Shown here in pieces: positions 1 to 8,563 of a stretch of DNA of 44,144 bases; positions within the stretch are counted from its first letter, which is position 1, and every line of letters begins with the position of its first letter. The position numbers and the translations under genes were made by a program. Source of the DNA: Hyphomicrobiales bacterium (GTDB taxonomy: Bacteria; Pseudomonadota; Alphaproteobacteria; Rhizobiales; Rhizobiaceae); assembly GCA_900473795.1 (NCBI GenBank), contig UCMT01000037.1, positions 1 through 44,144 on the forward strand, in the 5' to 3' direction. The notes beneath the pieces are model-generated. The model was given only the letters and a program-made list of their open reading frames with translations, was not told the origin of the DNA and searched no databases.

Positions 1-1
1 C

Positions 2-190
2 CACCCCGACTGGCACAACGGCTTCGAACATGACCCCGAGGAGGCTGCCCGCGTTCGGGTCCGGCTTTTGCAGGAACTGGCAGCGACCGGCGAACTGCTG
101 GTGGCAACTCATATGCCGTTTCCTTCCGTTGGCCATGTCGCGGCGGACGGCAACGCCTTTCGTTGGGTGCCGGTCTTCTGGGACTACTGA
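2..190 (+). CDS. MBL-fold metallo-hydrolase, C-terminal fragment (5' end outside window)
   Basis: Sixty-two codons are open from the window edge to a TGA at 188-190. The fragment begins HPDWHNGFEHDPEEA and ends FRWVPVFWDY. The segment ATHMPFPSVGHV resembles the last metal-ligand histidine region and C-terminus of metallo-beta-lactamase-fold hydrolases common in rhizobia, which often end in a similar FRWVP-like tail. The N-terminal HxHxDH metal motif would lie upstream and cannot be seen, so substrate (lactone, thioester or other) cannot be stated. No plus-strand gene follows for several kilobases, so it is probably the last gene of its unit. Confidence 0.6.
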   Translation, partial: HPDWHNGFEHDPEEAARVRVRLLQELAATGELLVATHMPFPSVGHVAADGNAFRWVPVFWDY

Positions 191-208
191 CCGCTTGTCG
201 GGTTAGGT

Positions 209-257
209 CGCACTAGGGCGCGGACTCACAGCGTTGATGAGTCCACGCGCTAGTGCG
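209..257. repeat. 49-bp imperfect palindrome
   Basis: The 20-nt arm CGCACTAGGGCGCGGACTCA (209-228) pairs with 238-257 at 18 of 20 positions around a 9-nt spacer. It starts 18 bp after the stop of the MBL-fold gene. There is no T-run on either side, so it is not a classical intrinsic terminator. It could be a short interspersed palindromic element, a remnant transposon end, or an mRNA 3'-end stabiliser. The pairing is seen directly; the role is inference. Confidence 0.6.
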
Positions 258-629
258 GCAGGCGATAACATTTCGGATCTAAACATTCGTCTGCATTGAC
301 GACTTTACCGGCCTGTGGGGTCGTCTCACCATGGCATCAGTGGATGGCCACCGCCAGTAGGATACCAGATCAGTTCGGCTCGGGGTTTTCGCCCTCTTCC
401 AAGCGCGAGGTCGGTCGACCCGGCTCGCCTATCCACCTGATCCCGACGCAAAAGCCATAGTCCTTTTCTTCAACATCGAAGTTTGCACCGCCCCCTTGCA
501 TGCCCTGTCGGCGCCGTATTGGTGGTGAACCGTGGAAGCCCGAGCCACTGCCTCATCTGAGTGCGAAAAATGGTACACTGGAGCCGGACAGGGAGCCCGG
601 CTTTTCATTTCAGGCAGGCGACCTTTCGG
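258..629. other. Intergenic, no gene recognised
   Basis: No ORF here has a convincing start, ribosome-binding site or recognisable product. A weak hairpin (AGCCGG 582-587 with CCGGCT 597-602, followed by TTTT) lies near the right edge but faces no nearby upstream plus-strand gene. Confidence 0.5.
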
Positions 630-1253
630 CTAGTTCTCGGCGAAGCAATAGAACAACCCTTCACCGCCTGTCCCCTTGAAGGCCTCAACCGTACAGCCGC
701 CCCGCGTCGGATGTGACGCATTCCAGGACTTGGCCTCGGCTGAATCGTTCAAACCAGTGCGGTCGCTATGGCCAACCATCGCAGCACCGTCCGCAGCGCC
801 CATTGTCCAGTTTCCACAGGTTTCCGCAGCAGCAGTTCCGTCAGCTTTCGAGCCTGTCAGAATGTCGTGGCGGTTGGGTGTGTCACCTCTACCGTTGATG
901 ACTTCCCCCTTCTCGCTAAGGGCTGTCTGTTTGGTCAAGTTGTTTTTGTCGCTATGGAGGGACGCGATGTCGTCAGCGATCTTTTCGCCCTTGGCATTGT
1001 GCCAAGGCCCGCTACCAATGCGATCCCTGGCATTCTCCATATTGGTAGACAGGTACGCCTTCCATGTCTTGCCCGTCGACCCGGCAGCCTTCGCCAAGCC
1101 GTCGCAGTATGCGTCCGCCCCCTGCAGCCCCCCGAGATCGCCCCCCTTCCCAGGATTAACGCTAGTAACAAAGAAGCTCATGCTGGTGTCTTGCGCAAAG
1201 ACCGCCCCTGACCAGGCCAAAACGACTGCAACAACGGCAAACCGGCGTTTCAT
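630..1253 (-). CDS. Secreted endostatin / C-type-lectin-like domain protein
   Basis: A 207-residue protein starting MKRRFAVVAVVLAWSGAVFA, a typical Sec signal peptide with cleavage likely after VFA. The start at 1253 is chosen because a GGGAG ribosome-binding site lies 8 nt upstream and the signal peptide begins there; the reading frame is open further upstream. The mature part begins with SFFVTSVNPGKGGDLGGL and contains TWKAYLS, RDRIGSGPW, HDILTGS, CGNWT, a SWNASH element and a closing FYCFAEN. This arrangement matches bacterial proteins often annotated as lectin, related in fold to the collagen XV/XVIII endostatin domain. The conserved cysteines (CDG, CGNW, GGCTV, FYCF) suggest periplasmic disulfides. 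It stands alone, with over 500 bp of non-coding sequence upstream. The ligand is unknown, and sugar binding is only inferred from the family name. Confidence 0.6.
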   Translation of the reverse strand: MKRRFAVVAVVLAWSGAVFAQDTSMSFFVTSVNPGKGGDLGGLQGADAYCDGLAKAAGSTGKTWKAYLSTNMENARDRIGSGPWHNAKGEKIADDIASLHSDKNNLTKQTALSEKGEVINGRGDTPNRHDILTGSKADGTAAAETCGNWTMGAADGAAMVGHSDRTGLNDSAEAKSWNASHPTRGGCTVEAFKGTGGEGLFYCFAEN

Positions 1254-1847
1254 TGGTCTCACTCCCTGTCTCGAAGACTTCGCAAAGCCTATCGGGAGCC
1301 TCTGCCGGAGTAAAATCGAAATCCCGTGATGGAAGCACCCGCCGACCAGCAGCGCCGGGCGCAGCCGCCTTGGAAACGACAATCACGCCTATCGCGAACT
1401 GCATTGCCGCCCTGGCTTCGCGGTCGCTGCCTGGGCGGGCTTTCATGCTCGGCGTTTCAGAACAAGCGATGTTCGTTCCGGAGCGGATACGATGGAAATC
1501 GATAGCGAAAATTAGCAGGCCGATACATTGGCAATCGTTGTAGCTGACGATCCCTTGTTCACGCTGCAACGGCGTTCACGCCCGAATAATCTGGCCTTGG
1601 TTCTCGCAAGGCGCGCCGGCGGTCGCGAAATGCGTCTGACAGACAAGGCCGACGGTTAGAGCTGATCTCTGCGAAACAACGAGCGAACTGTATGTACCAA
1701 GTCGGCGCGGCCGCGGGGTGTTACAGAAGATTGCTCAGAATACGTCGTGGCCTTGGCGACTTGATGAGGGAGCTCATTTGCCAAGCCCATCGCAGTCCCT
1801 TTGCCGGATGTTGTGTGGCAGGCCAGCGACGGCCTTCCACACGTATT
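1254..1847. other. Intergenic, no gene recognised
   Basis: Several overlapping reading frames exist but none has a recognisable product. One frame (1522-1659) reads LAIVVADDPLF then diverges to a stop. It faintly recalls the first strand of a NarL-type receiver but is too short to call a pseudogene. Promoters for the flanking minus-strand genes are not obvious. Confidence 0.4.
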
Positions 1848-2270
1848 TCAGTCCTCGATGAGAGTGGTGAGAACGGTCTCGTCGGTGTCAACAACGAAGA
1901 CCGCGAGCAGGCGCGCTGGTAGGGTAGCACTGGCATTCTCGCTCACGCCGTGGCGGTCCCCCGGATACTCGGAAAAGCTCTCTCCGGCGCGATAGGTGAT
2001 GACGGGTCCGCCATTCACCTGGCTGCGAATGGCGCCTTCCAGGACTGTTGCATAGATGAAGGCGGAGTTGGGGTGGGTATGGCCAGCCGAAGTGCCGCCG
2101 GGCTCGTACTCCACGAGCACGCCCTTCAGGCTCTTGCCGGGAACATTGGGGAGCTGCTGGTCGTAGACAACAGTGACCTTGTCGCCGTGGAATTCTCCAG
2201 CGATGGCCTCGGTTGCGAAAAGCCCGGCCAGAACGAACGCATTAAACGCGCAGAATATGATCCTGAACAT
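1848..2270 (-). CDS. Exported small cupin-domain protein
   Basis: A 140-residue protein with an N-terminal signal peptide (MFRIIFCAFNAFVLAGLFATEAIA). A single cupin beta-barrel follows. Motif 1 is visible as EYEPGGTSAGHTHPNSAFIY, with the metal-binding pattern HxH plus a downstream acidic position. Motif 2 is degenerate (GESFSEYPGDRHGVSENAS), retaining the PGxxH core. Single-domain periplasmic cupins of this size are common and mostly uncharacterised. The ATG at 2270 follows GGAGAG with a 4-nt gap, a good ribosome-binding site. It is flanked by non-coding DNA on both sides and appears monocistronic. Metal binding is likely from the motif; enzymatic activity is unknown. Confidence 0.75.
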   Translation of the reverse strand: MFRIIFCAFNAFVLAGLFATEAIAGEFHGDKVTVVYDQQLPNVPGKSLKGVLVEYEPGGTSAGHTHPNSAFIYATVLEGAIRSQVNGGPVITYRAGESFSEYPGDRHGVSENASATLPARLLAVFVVDTDETVLTTLIED

Positions 2271-3088
2271 CTGTCTCTCCAGTTGGGTTAGTTGGTTGGG
2301 ATCGCCCTCACTCCTTGATGAAGCCGAAGGACCGGCCCGAGTCCTGGCCTTGGCACGCCTGCGCTTGACAGTTTTTGGGAGTCACCTGCGGCCGGGGGCC
2401 GAGGCGCCAGCGGATCGCCGATAAGGGGCCGGTTGGGAGAATGCCGAAAACTGCCGGCCAAGCCTATTCCACGGAGGCATCTATCCTTTAATACCGAGGT
2501 GTGGGGAAGACACGTCGATCGCGGAGCCACATGTGCCATTGGCTTGAATTGTGGGCCGTGCGGGTAGTGCTGCGACCGTCGAGGCAAATCGAAATAGCAT
2601 CGAAACCTGGACAACGGGCAAGCGGGAACCCGAGCCATGCAAGACCAGTCCGTCAGTCCGGAGCTGTTTGAACATGCGACGATGGGCGGTCGCCTCAAGC
2701 GACCACCCGACGGGAAGACAAGCGAGCCTGGGATCGACGGTCGAGGTCAGATCGCTCTATTCCGGCCAGCAATGCCTGCAATTCTCCACGCCGATAAGCC
2801 GGCCCGAAAAAATGTGGGTCGTCATCTGTCTGATCCTTCATGACACTGACGATCTCAGTTCACGAGCGGTACCGAGCATTCGAGACAGCTGCTCTAATGC
2901 CTTCGCATAGGGTGCTAGCGACCTTGGCAGAATAGTTTCAGGCCGCGCTCCGGCGCATCCTCCTCTTCATCGTTCGCCACCGACCGCGCGAGCTAGTCAA
3001 CCTCGGATCGAAGACACGGTCGCGGCTCGGTGGGAGGCGCGCTGGCCTACATCAAATCGACAATGCGCTACAAAACAGGAGATTGGAC
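2271..3088. other. Long intergenic stretch without a supported gene
   Basis: About 800 bp separate the cupin gene from the NAD(P)-binding gene. Plus- and minus-strand frames of up to about 136 codons exist (for example 2288-2698 minus and 2551-2910 plus), but their translations are rich in Arg, Pro and Ser, lack plausible ribosome-binding sites and match no family I recognise. This may be decayed coding DNA. Confidence 0.4.
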
Positions 3089-3853
3089 ATGAAAATCGTG
3101 GTTATCGGAGGTACAGGGCTGATCGGCTCGAAAACCGTTGAGCGGCTACGGAAAAAGGGCCACGAGGTCGTGGCGGCGTCTCCGAATTCGGGGGTCGACA
3201 CGATCACCGGCAAGGGTGTCGCCGAGGCGCTTGCCGGGGCCGAGGTCGTGGTCGATCTTGCCAATTCGCCGTCCTTCGAGGACAAGGCTGTCATGGAGTT
3301 CTTCCAGACATCGGGCCGCAACCTCCTCACAGCCGCGGCGGCGGCCGGTGTGAAACATCACATCGCGCTTTCAGTCGTCGGCACGGAACGGCTCCCGGGC
3401 AGCGGCTACATGCGCGCCAAGATGGCGCAGGAAGAGTTGATCCGGAAGTCGGGCATACCCTACACGATCGTGCACTCGACCCAGTTCTTCGAGTTCATGG
3501 GCAGCATCGCCCAGTCGGGCACGACAGGGCAAAGCGTCCACCTGTCGCCAGCCTACGTCCAGCCGATCGCGTCCGATGACGTGGCCGACGTCATGGCCGA
3601 GATCGCGCTCGGCAAGCCGGTCAACGGCACGATCGAGATCGCCGGTCCCGACAAGGTGCGCCTCAGCGAAATTGTGGCGCGCTTCCTGAAGGCGACCAAC
3701 GATGCCCGCGTCGTCGTCGCAGACCCTCACGCCCACTATTTCGGGGTCGAGCTGGACGACGGTTCGCTCGTGCCTGGCGCAGGCGCACGCCTTGGCCGGA
3801 CGCATTACGACGACTGGCTCCCTCTTAATCCGCCGAGAAAGTTGTCTGCGTGA
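3089..3853 (+). CDS. NmrA-like / atypical SDR NAD(P)-binding protein
   Basis: A 254-residue protein opening MKIVVIGGTGLIGSKTVERL, the Rossmann nucleotide-binding motif GxxGxxG of atypical short-chain dehydrogenases (NmrA/HSCARG-like). An in-frame TTG lies six bases upstream, but the ATG at 3089 is preferred because AGGAG at 3077-3081 gives a 7-nt spacing. The middle contains GVKHHIALSVVGTERLPGSGYMRAKMAQEELI, where the YMRAK segment sits at the position of the SDR YxxxK. The substrate is unknown. Relatives act as redox-sensing regulators or quinone reductases. It precedes an efflux pair by 135 bp on the same strand and could be co-transcribed, though the gap is long for an operon. Confidence 0.8.
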   Translation: MKIVVIGGTGLIGSKTVERLRKKGHEVVAASPNSGVDTITGKGVAEALAGAEVVVDLANSPSFEDKAVMEFFQTSGRNLLTAAAAAGVKHHIALSVVGTERLPGSGYMRAKMAQEELIRKSGIPYTIVHSTQFFEFMGSIAQSGTTGQSVHLSPAYVQPIASDDVADVMAEIALGKPVNGTIEIAGPDKVRLSEIVARFLKATNDARVVVADPHAHYFGVELDDGSLVPGAGARLGRTHYDDWLPLNPPRKLSA

Positions 3854-3988
3854 ACGATGCGATTGTGTCAGCCCGCCGAACAGTCGGGCCGGTAGTCACC
3901 GATGCGCTGGCCGAGACCGCGGATGATTCCAAAAATTGATCTCGGCCATGCTTGATCTTTATCTTCGCAAGGGACGGGCAGTCCAGCA

Positions 3989-5059
3989 ATGACAGAACGT
4001 GAGGATCGGATCATGAGATGGTTTCTAAAAATTGGGATTCTTGGTGGCCTAGCCTGCCTGCTTATGGGTTTCGCCAGTACATGGGGTGTCGAATATTGGC
4101 AGACCGGCCGTTTCGAAGAGGCGACTGACAACGCCTATATACGTGGCGATATTACCGCGCTTGCGCCACGTGTCGCTGGATATGTGACCAGTGTGTCCGT
4201 TGAGGACAACGCCGTCGTCAAGGCCGGTGATGTGCTCTTCAGAATTGACGACAAGGACTATCGCGCCCGGCTTGCACAGACCGAAGCCAACATTGCCGCC
4301 GCCCATGCATCGCTCGCGAACAATCGCGCGGAAAATGAGCTGCAGCAGGCGACGATCGCTCAGGCGGATGCTCAGCGCCAGGCCACGACAGCCTCCCAAG
4401 TGCTTGCCGAACGAAATCTCGTCCGCGTTCTCAATCTTGTCCGTACAAACGCGACGAGCCAAGCTCAGGTCGACCTGATGCAGGCGGCACGCGATCAGGC
4501 AAATGCCAGTGTCGTCGCAGCCGAGGCAGCGCTCTCGGCTCAGCGCCGAAAACTCGGTGTCATCCGTGCCCAGAAACAGGCTGCCGAAGCAGCCCTCGCC
4601 CAAGCCACTGCGGCGCGTGAGCTCGTGCGCATTGATCTCAAAAACACGGAGGTTCGCGCTCCGATCGACGGGGTGATCGGCAATCGTCAGATCAGGCTCG
4701 GGCGCTACGTGACAGCTGGTCAGGCTGTCATCGACATCGTCCCCGTCGCCAATGTGTGGGTCATTGCCAACTTCAAGGAGACGCAGCTCGAGAACATGAA
4801 AATCGGACAGCCTGTCCGTATCAGCGTCGACGGCTTCAGCAACGTCGAAATCAAGGGTGTCGTCGATAGTTTGGCACCTGGCAGCGGCTCCGCCTTCAGC
4901 CTTTTGCCGGCCGACAATGCCACGGGCAACTTCATCCGTGTGGTCCAGCGCGTCCCCGTGAAGATCCGCCTTACCAGCAATCCCCTGCCGGGAAGGTTGG
5001 TTCCAGGCCTGTCGGCGAAGGTCGCGGTGCGCATCAGCGCTCCGCACGGAGATCAATGA
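3989..5059 (+). CDS. EmrA/HlyD-type membrane fusion protein of a multidrug efflux system
   Basis: Up to 356 residues. A short cytoplasmic tail and one transmembrane helix (LKIGILGGLACLLMGFAS) are followed by the EmrA signature TDNAYIRGDITALAPRVAGYV. Then come a lipoyl half-motif, a long alpha-helical hairpin rich in Ala and Gln (about residues 95-215), the second lipoyl half (VRAPIDGVIGNRQIRLGRYV) and a beta-barrel region (VWVIANFKETQLENMKIGQPV). It would bridge the inner-membrane pump to an outer-membrane channel across the periplasm. A second start at ATG 4013, preceded by GAGGATCGG, is equally plausible and would give 348 residues. It overlaps the pump gene by 4 bp (ATGA), so the two are translationally coupled. 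No outer-membrane factor or dedicated regulator is adjacent. Confidence 0.9.
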   Translation: MTEREDRIMRWFLKIGILGGLACLLMGFASTWGVEYWQTGRFEEATDNAYIRGDITALAPRVAGYVTSVSVEDNAVVKAGDVLFRIDDKDYRARLAQTEANIAAAHASLANNRAENELQQATIAQADAQRQATTASQVLAERNLVRVLNLVRTNATSQAQVDLMQAARDQANASVVAAEAALSAQRRKLGVIRAQKQAAEAALAQATAARELVRIDLKNTEVRAPIDGVIGNRQIRLGRYVTAGQAVIDIVPVANVWVIANFKETQLENMKIGQPVRISVDGFSNVEIKGVVDSLAPGSGSAFSLLPADNATGNFIRVVQRVPVKIRLTSNPLPGRLVPGLSAKVAVRISAPHGDQ

Positions 5060-6666
5060 TGTCGATGCAATCGCTTACGACTGCGAGCAATGGGGTGCCA
5101 CTGCAGGCTTCCAAAACAGGCTTGCGAGGATGGATCTTGATCGTCGGGATTAGTCTTGCGGCATTAGCCGAAGCAGTGGCCAGCACGGCACTTTCGACGG
5201 GCCGGTTGGACATGATCGGTGACACACATGCAACGCCCGATGAATTCGCATGGCTTGATGTCGCCTTTGTGTCCGCTAAGTTCACCGGCTTTGCAATGAC
5301 CCCTTGGCTGATCAACCGTCTGTCGGGCACGGTCACCCTTCGCGCTACCACGGGGCTCCTTACCCTTTTCTGCGGTTTGGCTGCATTGACTGCGAATATC
5401 GATCTCCTGACAGCGATCAGGGTCCTGCAAGGATTTGCAGGCGGCGTGTTGCTTGTCTGTGGCCAGACTGTCTTGTTCCAGTCGTTTCATCCGCATCGAC
5501 AACCCATTGTCCAATCGTTTTTTGCGACCGGGGCGGTGGTAGCGCCTGCAACCTTCGTGCCGCTGACGTCGGGATGGATCATCGACAGTTGGTCATGGAA
5601 CTGGATCTTCCTGACCGCACTCGCCGTCGGGCTCGTCGCCCTTGCATTTATCGTTGCAGGTGGCCGGTTGAAGAGCGGGGAAGCTTCGAGTCGCCAGCTA
5701 GACTGGCCGGGTCTCACACTTCTAACCGTTTCGGCCGTCGCCCTCACCTATGTGCTCAGCCAGGGTAGTCGATGGAACTGGCTCGAAGACAGCCGCATCG
5801 CTGTGCTTGCGACAGTCGGTACTGTGGCGCTAGCGATCTTCGCCCTCTCTTTGTTCGGCAGTCACAAGGACAAACTGATCGACCTTTCCGTGTTCCGCCA
5901 CCAGGATTTTGCCTTTGCTTTCACTGTCAGCTTCGTCGCCGGTTTTGCGTTGAACGGCAGCGCCTATATTATTCCGTCGTTTGCCGTCTCCGTGCTGGGC
6001 ATGACTGCGACGGAAGCAGGCTGGCTGCTGGTGCCGAGCGGGTTCTTGTTCATTGCGACGCTTCTCGTGGTCGCAATGCTGCTCCGCTTCACAGGTCTGC
6101 CGCCGATTGCAACAGTCCCGTTCGGTGTCGTGACATTCATGACGGCCATGTGGATGCTTTCCCAGTCGAATGGCCTAAGTGGTGCTCCCGACATGAGTTT
6201 GGCAATCCTGCTCCGCGGCGTCGGCCTGGGACTGCTGTTTCTGTCGCTGACGCTTGTCGCGCTCGCCGGCCTGCCACAGGCCACTCTTGTCTATGGCGTG
6301 GCTCTCTTCAACGTCGGTCGTCTGGCGGGCGGGCAGATCGGTGTCGCGAGCCTGCAGACGCTGATCGATCATCAAACTGCACAGAACCTTTCTGTGCTTG
6401 CCACCAATATTACCAACGGGCGTCCAGCTGTGACAGATCGCCTTGTACAGATTGGCAATCTCCTGACAGCAAAAGGCGTCGAGACGGCCTCTACACAGAA
6501 AGCCGCGATCAATCTACTCGGGCGCCAAGTCGCAACTCAAGCCACTGTCATTTCGTATGACACTGCCTTCCTCGCCATTGCGATGCTCTTTCTCGCCGCC
6601 GCGCCTGTCCTGATTGCCTACAAGATTGTGCTCGGCAGATTTGCCAAGCACTCGACGCCCTCATGA
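5056..6666 (+). CDS. EmrB/QacA-family (DHA2) MFS efflux transporter
   Basis: A 536-residue polytopic protein of the size expected for a 14-helix DHA2 drug:proton antiporter. Visible elements include GRLDMIGDTHATPDEFAWLDVAF near the first helices and the motif-C-like region FFATGAVVAPATFVPLTSGWI in helix 5, followed by WNWIFLTALAVG. Long hydrophobic helices continue to the C-terminus (FLAIAMLFLAAAPVLIAYKI). It forms a tripartite-type system with the membrane fusion protein encoded immediately upstream. Three ATG codons cluster at the start (5056, 5059, 5065); 5056 overlaps the upstream stop and is used here. The substrate cannot be read from sequence; hydrophobic toxicants are typical for the family. 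Confidence 0.9.
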   Translation: MMSMQSLTTASNGVPLQASKTGLRGWILIVGISLAALAEAVASTALSTGRLDMIGDTHATPDEFAWLDVAFVSAKFTGFAMTPWLINRLSGTVTLRATTGLLTLFCGLAALTANIDLLTAIRVLQGFAGGVLLVCGQTVLFQSFHPHRQPIVQSFFATGAVVAPATFVPLTSGWIIDSWSWNWIFLTALAVGLVALAFIVAGGRLKSGEASSRQLDWPGLTLLTVSAVALTYVLSQGSRWNWLEDSRIAVLATVGTVALAIFALSLFGSHKDKLIDLSVFRHQDFAFAFTVSFVAGFALNGSAYIIPSFAVSVLGMTATEAGWLLVPSGFLFIATLLVVAMLLRFTGLPPIATVPFGVVTFMTAMWMLSQSNGLSGAPDMSLAILLRGVGLGLLFLSLTLVALAGLPQATLVYGVALFNVGRLAGGQIGVASLQTLIDHQTAQNLSVLATNITNGRPAVTDRLVQIGNLLTAKGVETASTQKAAINLLGRQVATQATVISYDTAFLAIAMLFLAAAPVLIAYKIVLGRFAKHSTPS

Positions 6667-6863
6667 GCGGAGAATCTGCTTGAAGAGCCGACCCATCTCA
6701 GGTTCGATGAGCGGTCTTCTGGGTCACTTGGACGAGCCGCCTCGTCGACTCCCTACCCCCTTTTCTCGGCCATTTATCCAAACCTCACGCCGGTGTGTCA
6801 CGCACCGTGGCGACAAGCCGATGCCAGGGCTACCCTCGCCAGGCCCTACAGGCCCGGCCGGGT

Positions 6864-7541
6864 CTAGGTGGCACCAGCCCCGCGCATTGCGGCAGGCAGG
6901 GTTTCCCAAGCCCGGATCAGCTCGCCGATGGAAGCTGCCTCCATTTTGTGCATGACATTGCTGCGATGCAACTTGACCGTCACTTCGCTGATGCCGAAGT
7001 CGAAGGCGATTTGCTTGTTGAGGCGTCCGCGCGCCACTTCATGCAGGACCTCGCGCTCGCGCGGCGTCAGCCTCTCAAGGCGTTCGACATTGCGCTTGGC
7101 AATCGCCTGTTCCGCCCGTCGCTCGGCATCCATGGCAATGCCTGCGGTCACGGCGTCAAGCAGTGTTTGGTCCCGCACCGGCTTGGTGAGAAAATCCACG
7201 GCCCCCGCCTTCATCGCCTGAACCGTCATGGGGATGTCACCATGCCCGGTGAGGAAGATAATCGGCTTGGGATTACCGTTCTCGGACAGATGACGCTGCA
7301 GATGAAGGCCGCTCTCTCCCGGCATGCGCACATCGAGGATCAGGCAGCCGGGGTTGTCCAATAGATTGGCGTCGAACAGTTCGCGGGTCGAGGCAAAGCT
7401 GGCAGGCTGAAAACCCGCCGACTGGATCAACTCCGACAGCGCCTCGCGCACCGAGGCGTCGTCATCGACGATAATGACGAGCGGCGTCTCCACTCCCCGT
7501 TGCGGTGCCGATCTCCGCAGCAAGGGCTGTTCAAGTCTCAT
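6864..7541 (-). CDS. FixJ-family response regulator (second of the operon)
   Basis: A 225-residue regulator with an N-terminal extension of about 20 residues. The receiver domain has an acidic triad at VIIVDDD, phospho-acceptor Asp about residue 70 in CLILDVRMPG, Thr in FLTGHGDIP and Lys in DFLTKP. A LuxR-type helix-turn-helix follows (LTPREREVLHEVARGRLNKQIAFDFGISEVTVKLH). The start at 7541 has GGAGG 7 nt upstream and lies inside the end of the preceding receiver gene, giving an 11-bp overlap. It is the last gene of the kinase operon. It is closely similar in layout to the regulator encoded by 7913-8563, so both may read the same kinase but different promoters. Its targets are not evident. 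Confidence 0.9.
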   Translation of the reverse strand: MRLEQPLLRRSAPQRGVETPLVIIVDDDASVREALSELIQSAGFQPASFASTRELFDANLLDNPGCLILDVRMPGESGLHLQRHLSENGNPKPIIFLTGHGDIPMTVQAMKAGAVDFLTKPVRDQTLLDAVTAGIAMDAERRAEQAIAKRNVERLERLTPREREVLHEVARGRLNKQIAFDFGISEVTVKLHRSNVMHKMEAASIGELIRAWETLPAAMRGAGAT

Positions 7542-7920
7542 GTAACCCTCCATCTCTCGATTTGTGTAAAGCATTGGCAATTGCCGTGAGCAGAGCCTGG
7601 GCATCAAAGGGCTTGCGGAAGAACCCGCTGATGCCCTGCGCACGGCCCTGGTCGGCTATCTCGTGGCGGCCGGTGATCAGAAATACCGGCAATTCCGGAC
7701 GGGACTTCTTTACCAGGTCACGAAGTTCAAACCCGTCTATGCCAGGCATGCCGATATCGGTGATGAGCACGTCCAGGTCCGAAAGCCCGTTGACGAGCAA
7801 CGATCCCGCCGACGAGAAGCTGCGGGCCACATAGCCCGCGGACTCCAGAAGGTCTCCCACCGACTCAAGCAGTCTTGGATCGTCATCAACAATTGCCACC
7901 ACGTGTCTTGTCTTATTCAT
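7531..7920 (-). CDS. Stand-alone receiver-domain protein
   Basis: A 129-residue single REC domain with no output domain. Seen are the acidic cluster AIVDDDP, Asp about residue 55 in VLITDIGMPGIDG, Thr in FLITGRHE and Lys in FFRKPFD. The ATG at 7920 is preferred over 7926 because GGAGG lies 8 nt upstream of 7920 but only 2 nt from 7926. It overlaps the genes on both sides. Free receivers next to a hybrid-less kinase commonly act as phosphate sinks or relay partners. Here it sits between two FixJ-like regulators fed by one kinase, consistent with buffering or competing for phosphoryl groups. That role is inference. Confidence 0.88.
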   Translation of the reverse strand: MNKTRHVVAIVDDDPRLLESVGDLLESAGYVARSFSSAGSLLVNGLSDLDVLITDIGMPGIDGFELRDLVKKSRPELPVFLITGRHEIADQGRAQGISGFFRKPFDAQALLTAIANALHKSRDGGLHET

Positions 7921-8563
7921 GTTCATTCCCTCCCACCCGGCGCGAGTGGGTAATCGGTATTTCCAATCTCTCCGCGATGCGGACGAGATCGGCGAGCGAT
8001 GCCGCCGCCATTTTTTGCATCACATTCCGTCTATGGATTTGCAGCGTGACTTCACTGATCCCCAACTTGGCCGCCGCCTGTTTGTTGAGAAGACCGCTTA
8101 CGACGAGCGGCAACACCTCACGTTCTCGCGGCGTCAGTTCGAGGTAGCGTTGTCTCAGAATGCCGAGTTCGGCGCGTTCCGATCTCTTTTCCCGATCCTG
8201 TGTGATCGCCGCGTGGACTGCTGCCATGAGGTCTGCATCACTGAACGGTTTGGTCAGGAAATCCACGGCGCCGTGCTTGATTGCACGCACCGAGGATGGG
8301 ATGTCGCCATGTCCTGTTATGAAGACGATCGGCGGATGATCCACATCGACGATCTGTCTCTGCAGATCAAGGCCGTTGATATCCGGCAGCTCGACATCGA
8401 GGATGAGGCAGGCAGGGACATCCGGCTTATCCGCGCTCACATAGTCGCCACCTGATCCGAAGGCGATGGCGCGCAGGCCGTGCGAGTCCAAGAGTTCGCT
8501 GAGCGCCTCCCGAATACGTTCATCGTCGTCCACGATGAAGACAATATGATCATCCCTGGTCAT
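7913..8563 (-). CDS. FixJ-family response regulator (first of the operon)
   Basis: A 216-residue protein. The receiver spans about residues 1-120 (FIVDDDERI, phospho-acceptor Asp56 in CLILDVELPD, FITGHGDIP, DFLTKPF). A linker is followed by a LuxR-type DNA-binding domain at about 140-200 (LTPREREVLPLVVSGLLNKQAAAKLGISEVTL). The ATG at 8561-8563 overlaps the kinase stop by 4 bp (ATGA), so kinase and regulator are translationally coupled and very probably cognate. The downstream receiver gene begins inside its 3' end. Confidence 0.92.
   Translation of the reverse strand: MTRDDHIVFIVDDDERIREALSELLDSHGLRAIAFGSGGDYVSADKPDVPACLILDVELPDINGLDLQRQIVDVDHPPIVFITGHGDIPSSVRAIKHGAVDFLTKPFSDADLMAAVHAAITQDREKRSERAELGILRQRYLELTPREREVLPLVVSGLLNKQAAAKLGISEVTLQIHRRNVMQKMAAASLADLVRIAERLEIPITHSRRVGGNEHE

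Noticed and set aside
582..605. AGCCGG/CCGGCT hairpin followed by TTTT as a terminator
   Set aside because: Its orientation serves no nearby plus-strand gene, and the stem is short.
1522..1659. NarL-type response-regulator pseudogene (LAIVVADDPLF)
   Set aside because: Only about a dozen residues resemble a receiver start; no further receiver or HTH sequence follows in any frame.
2288..2910. Overlapping frames of 119-136 codons on both strands
   Set aside because: No ribosome-binding site, odd composition and no recognised family; treated as non-coding.
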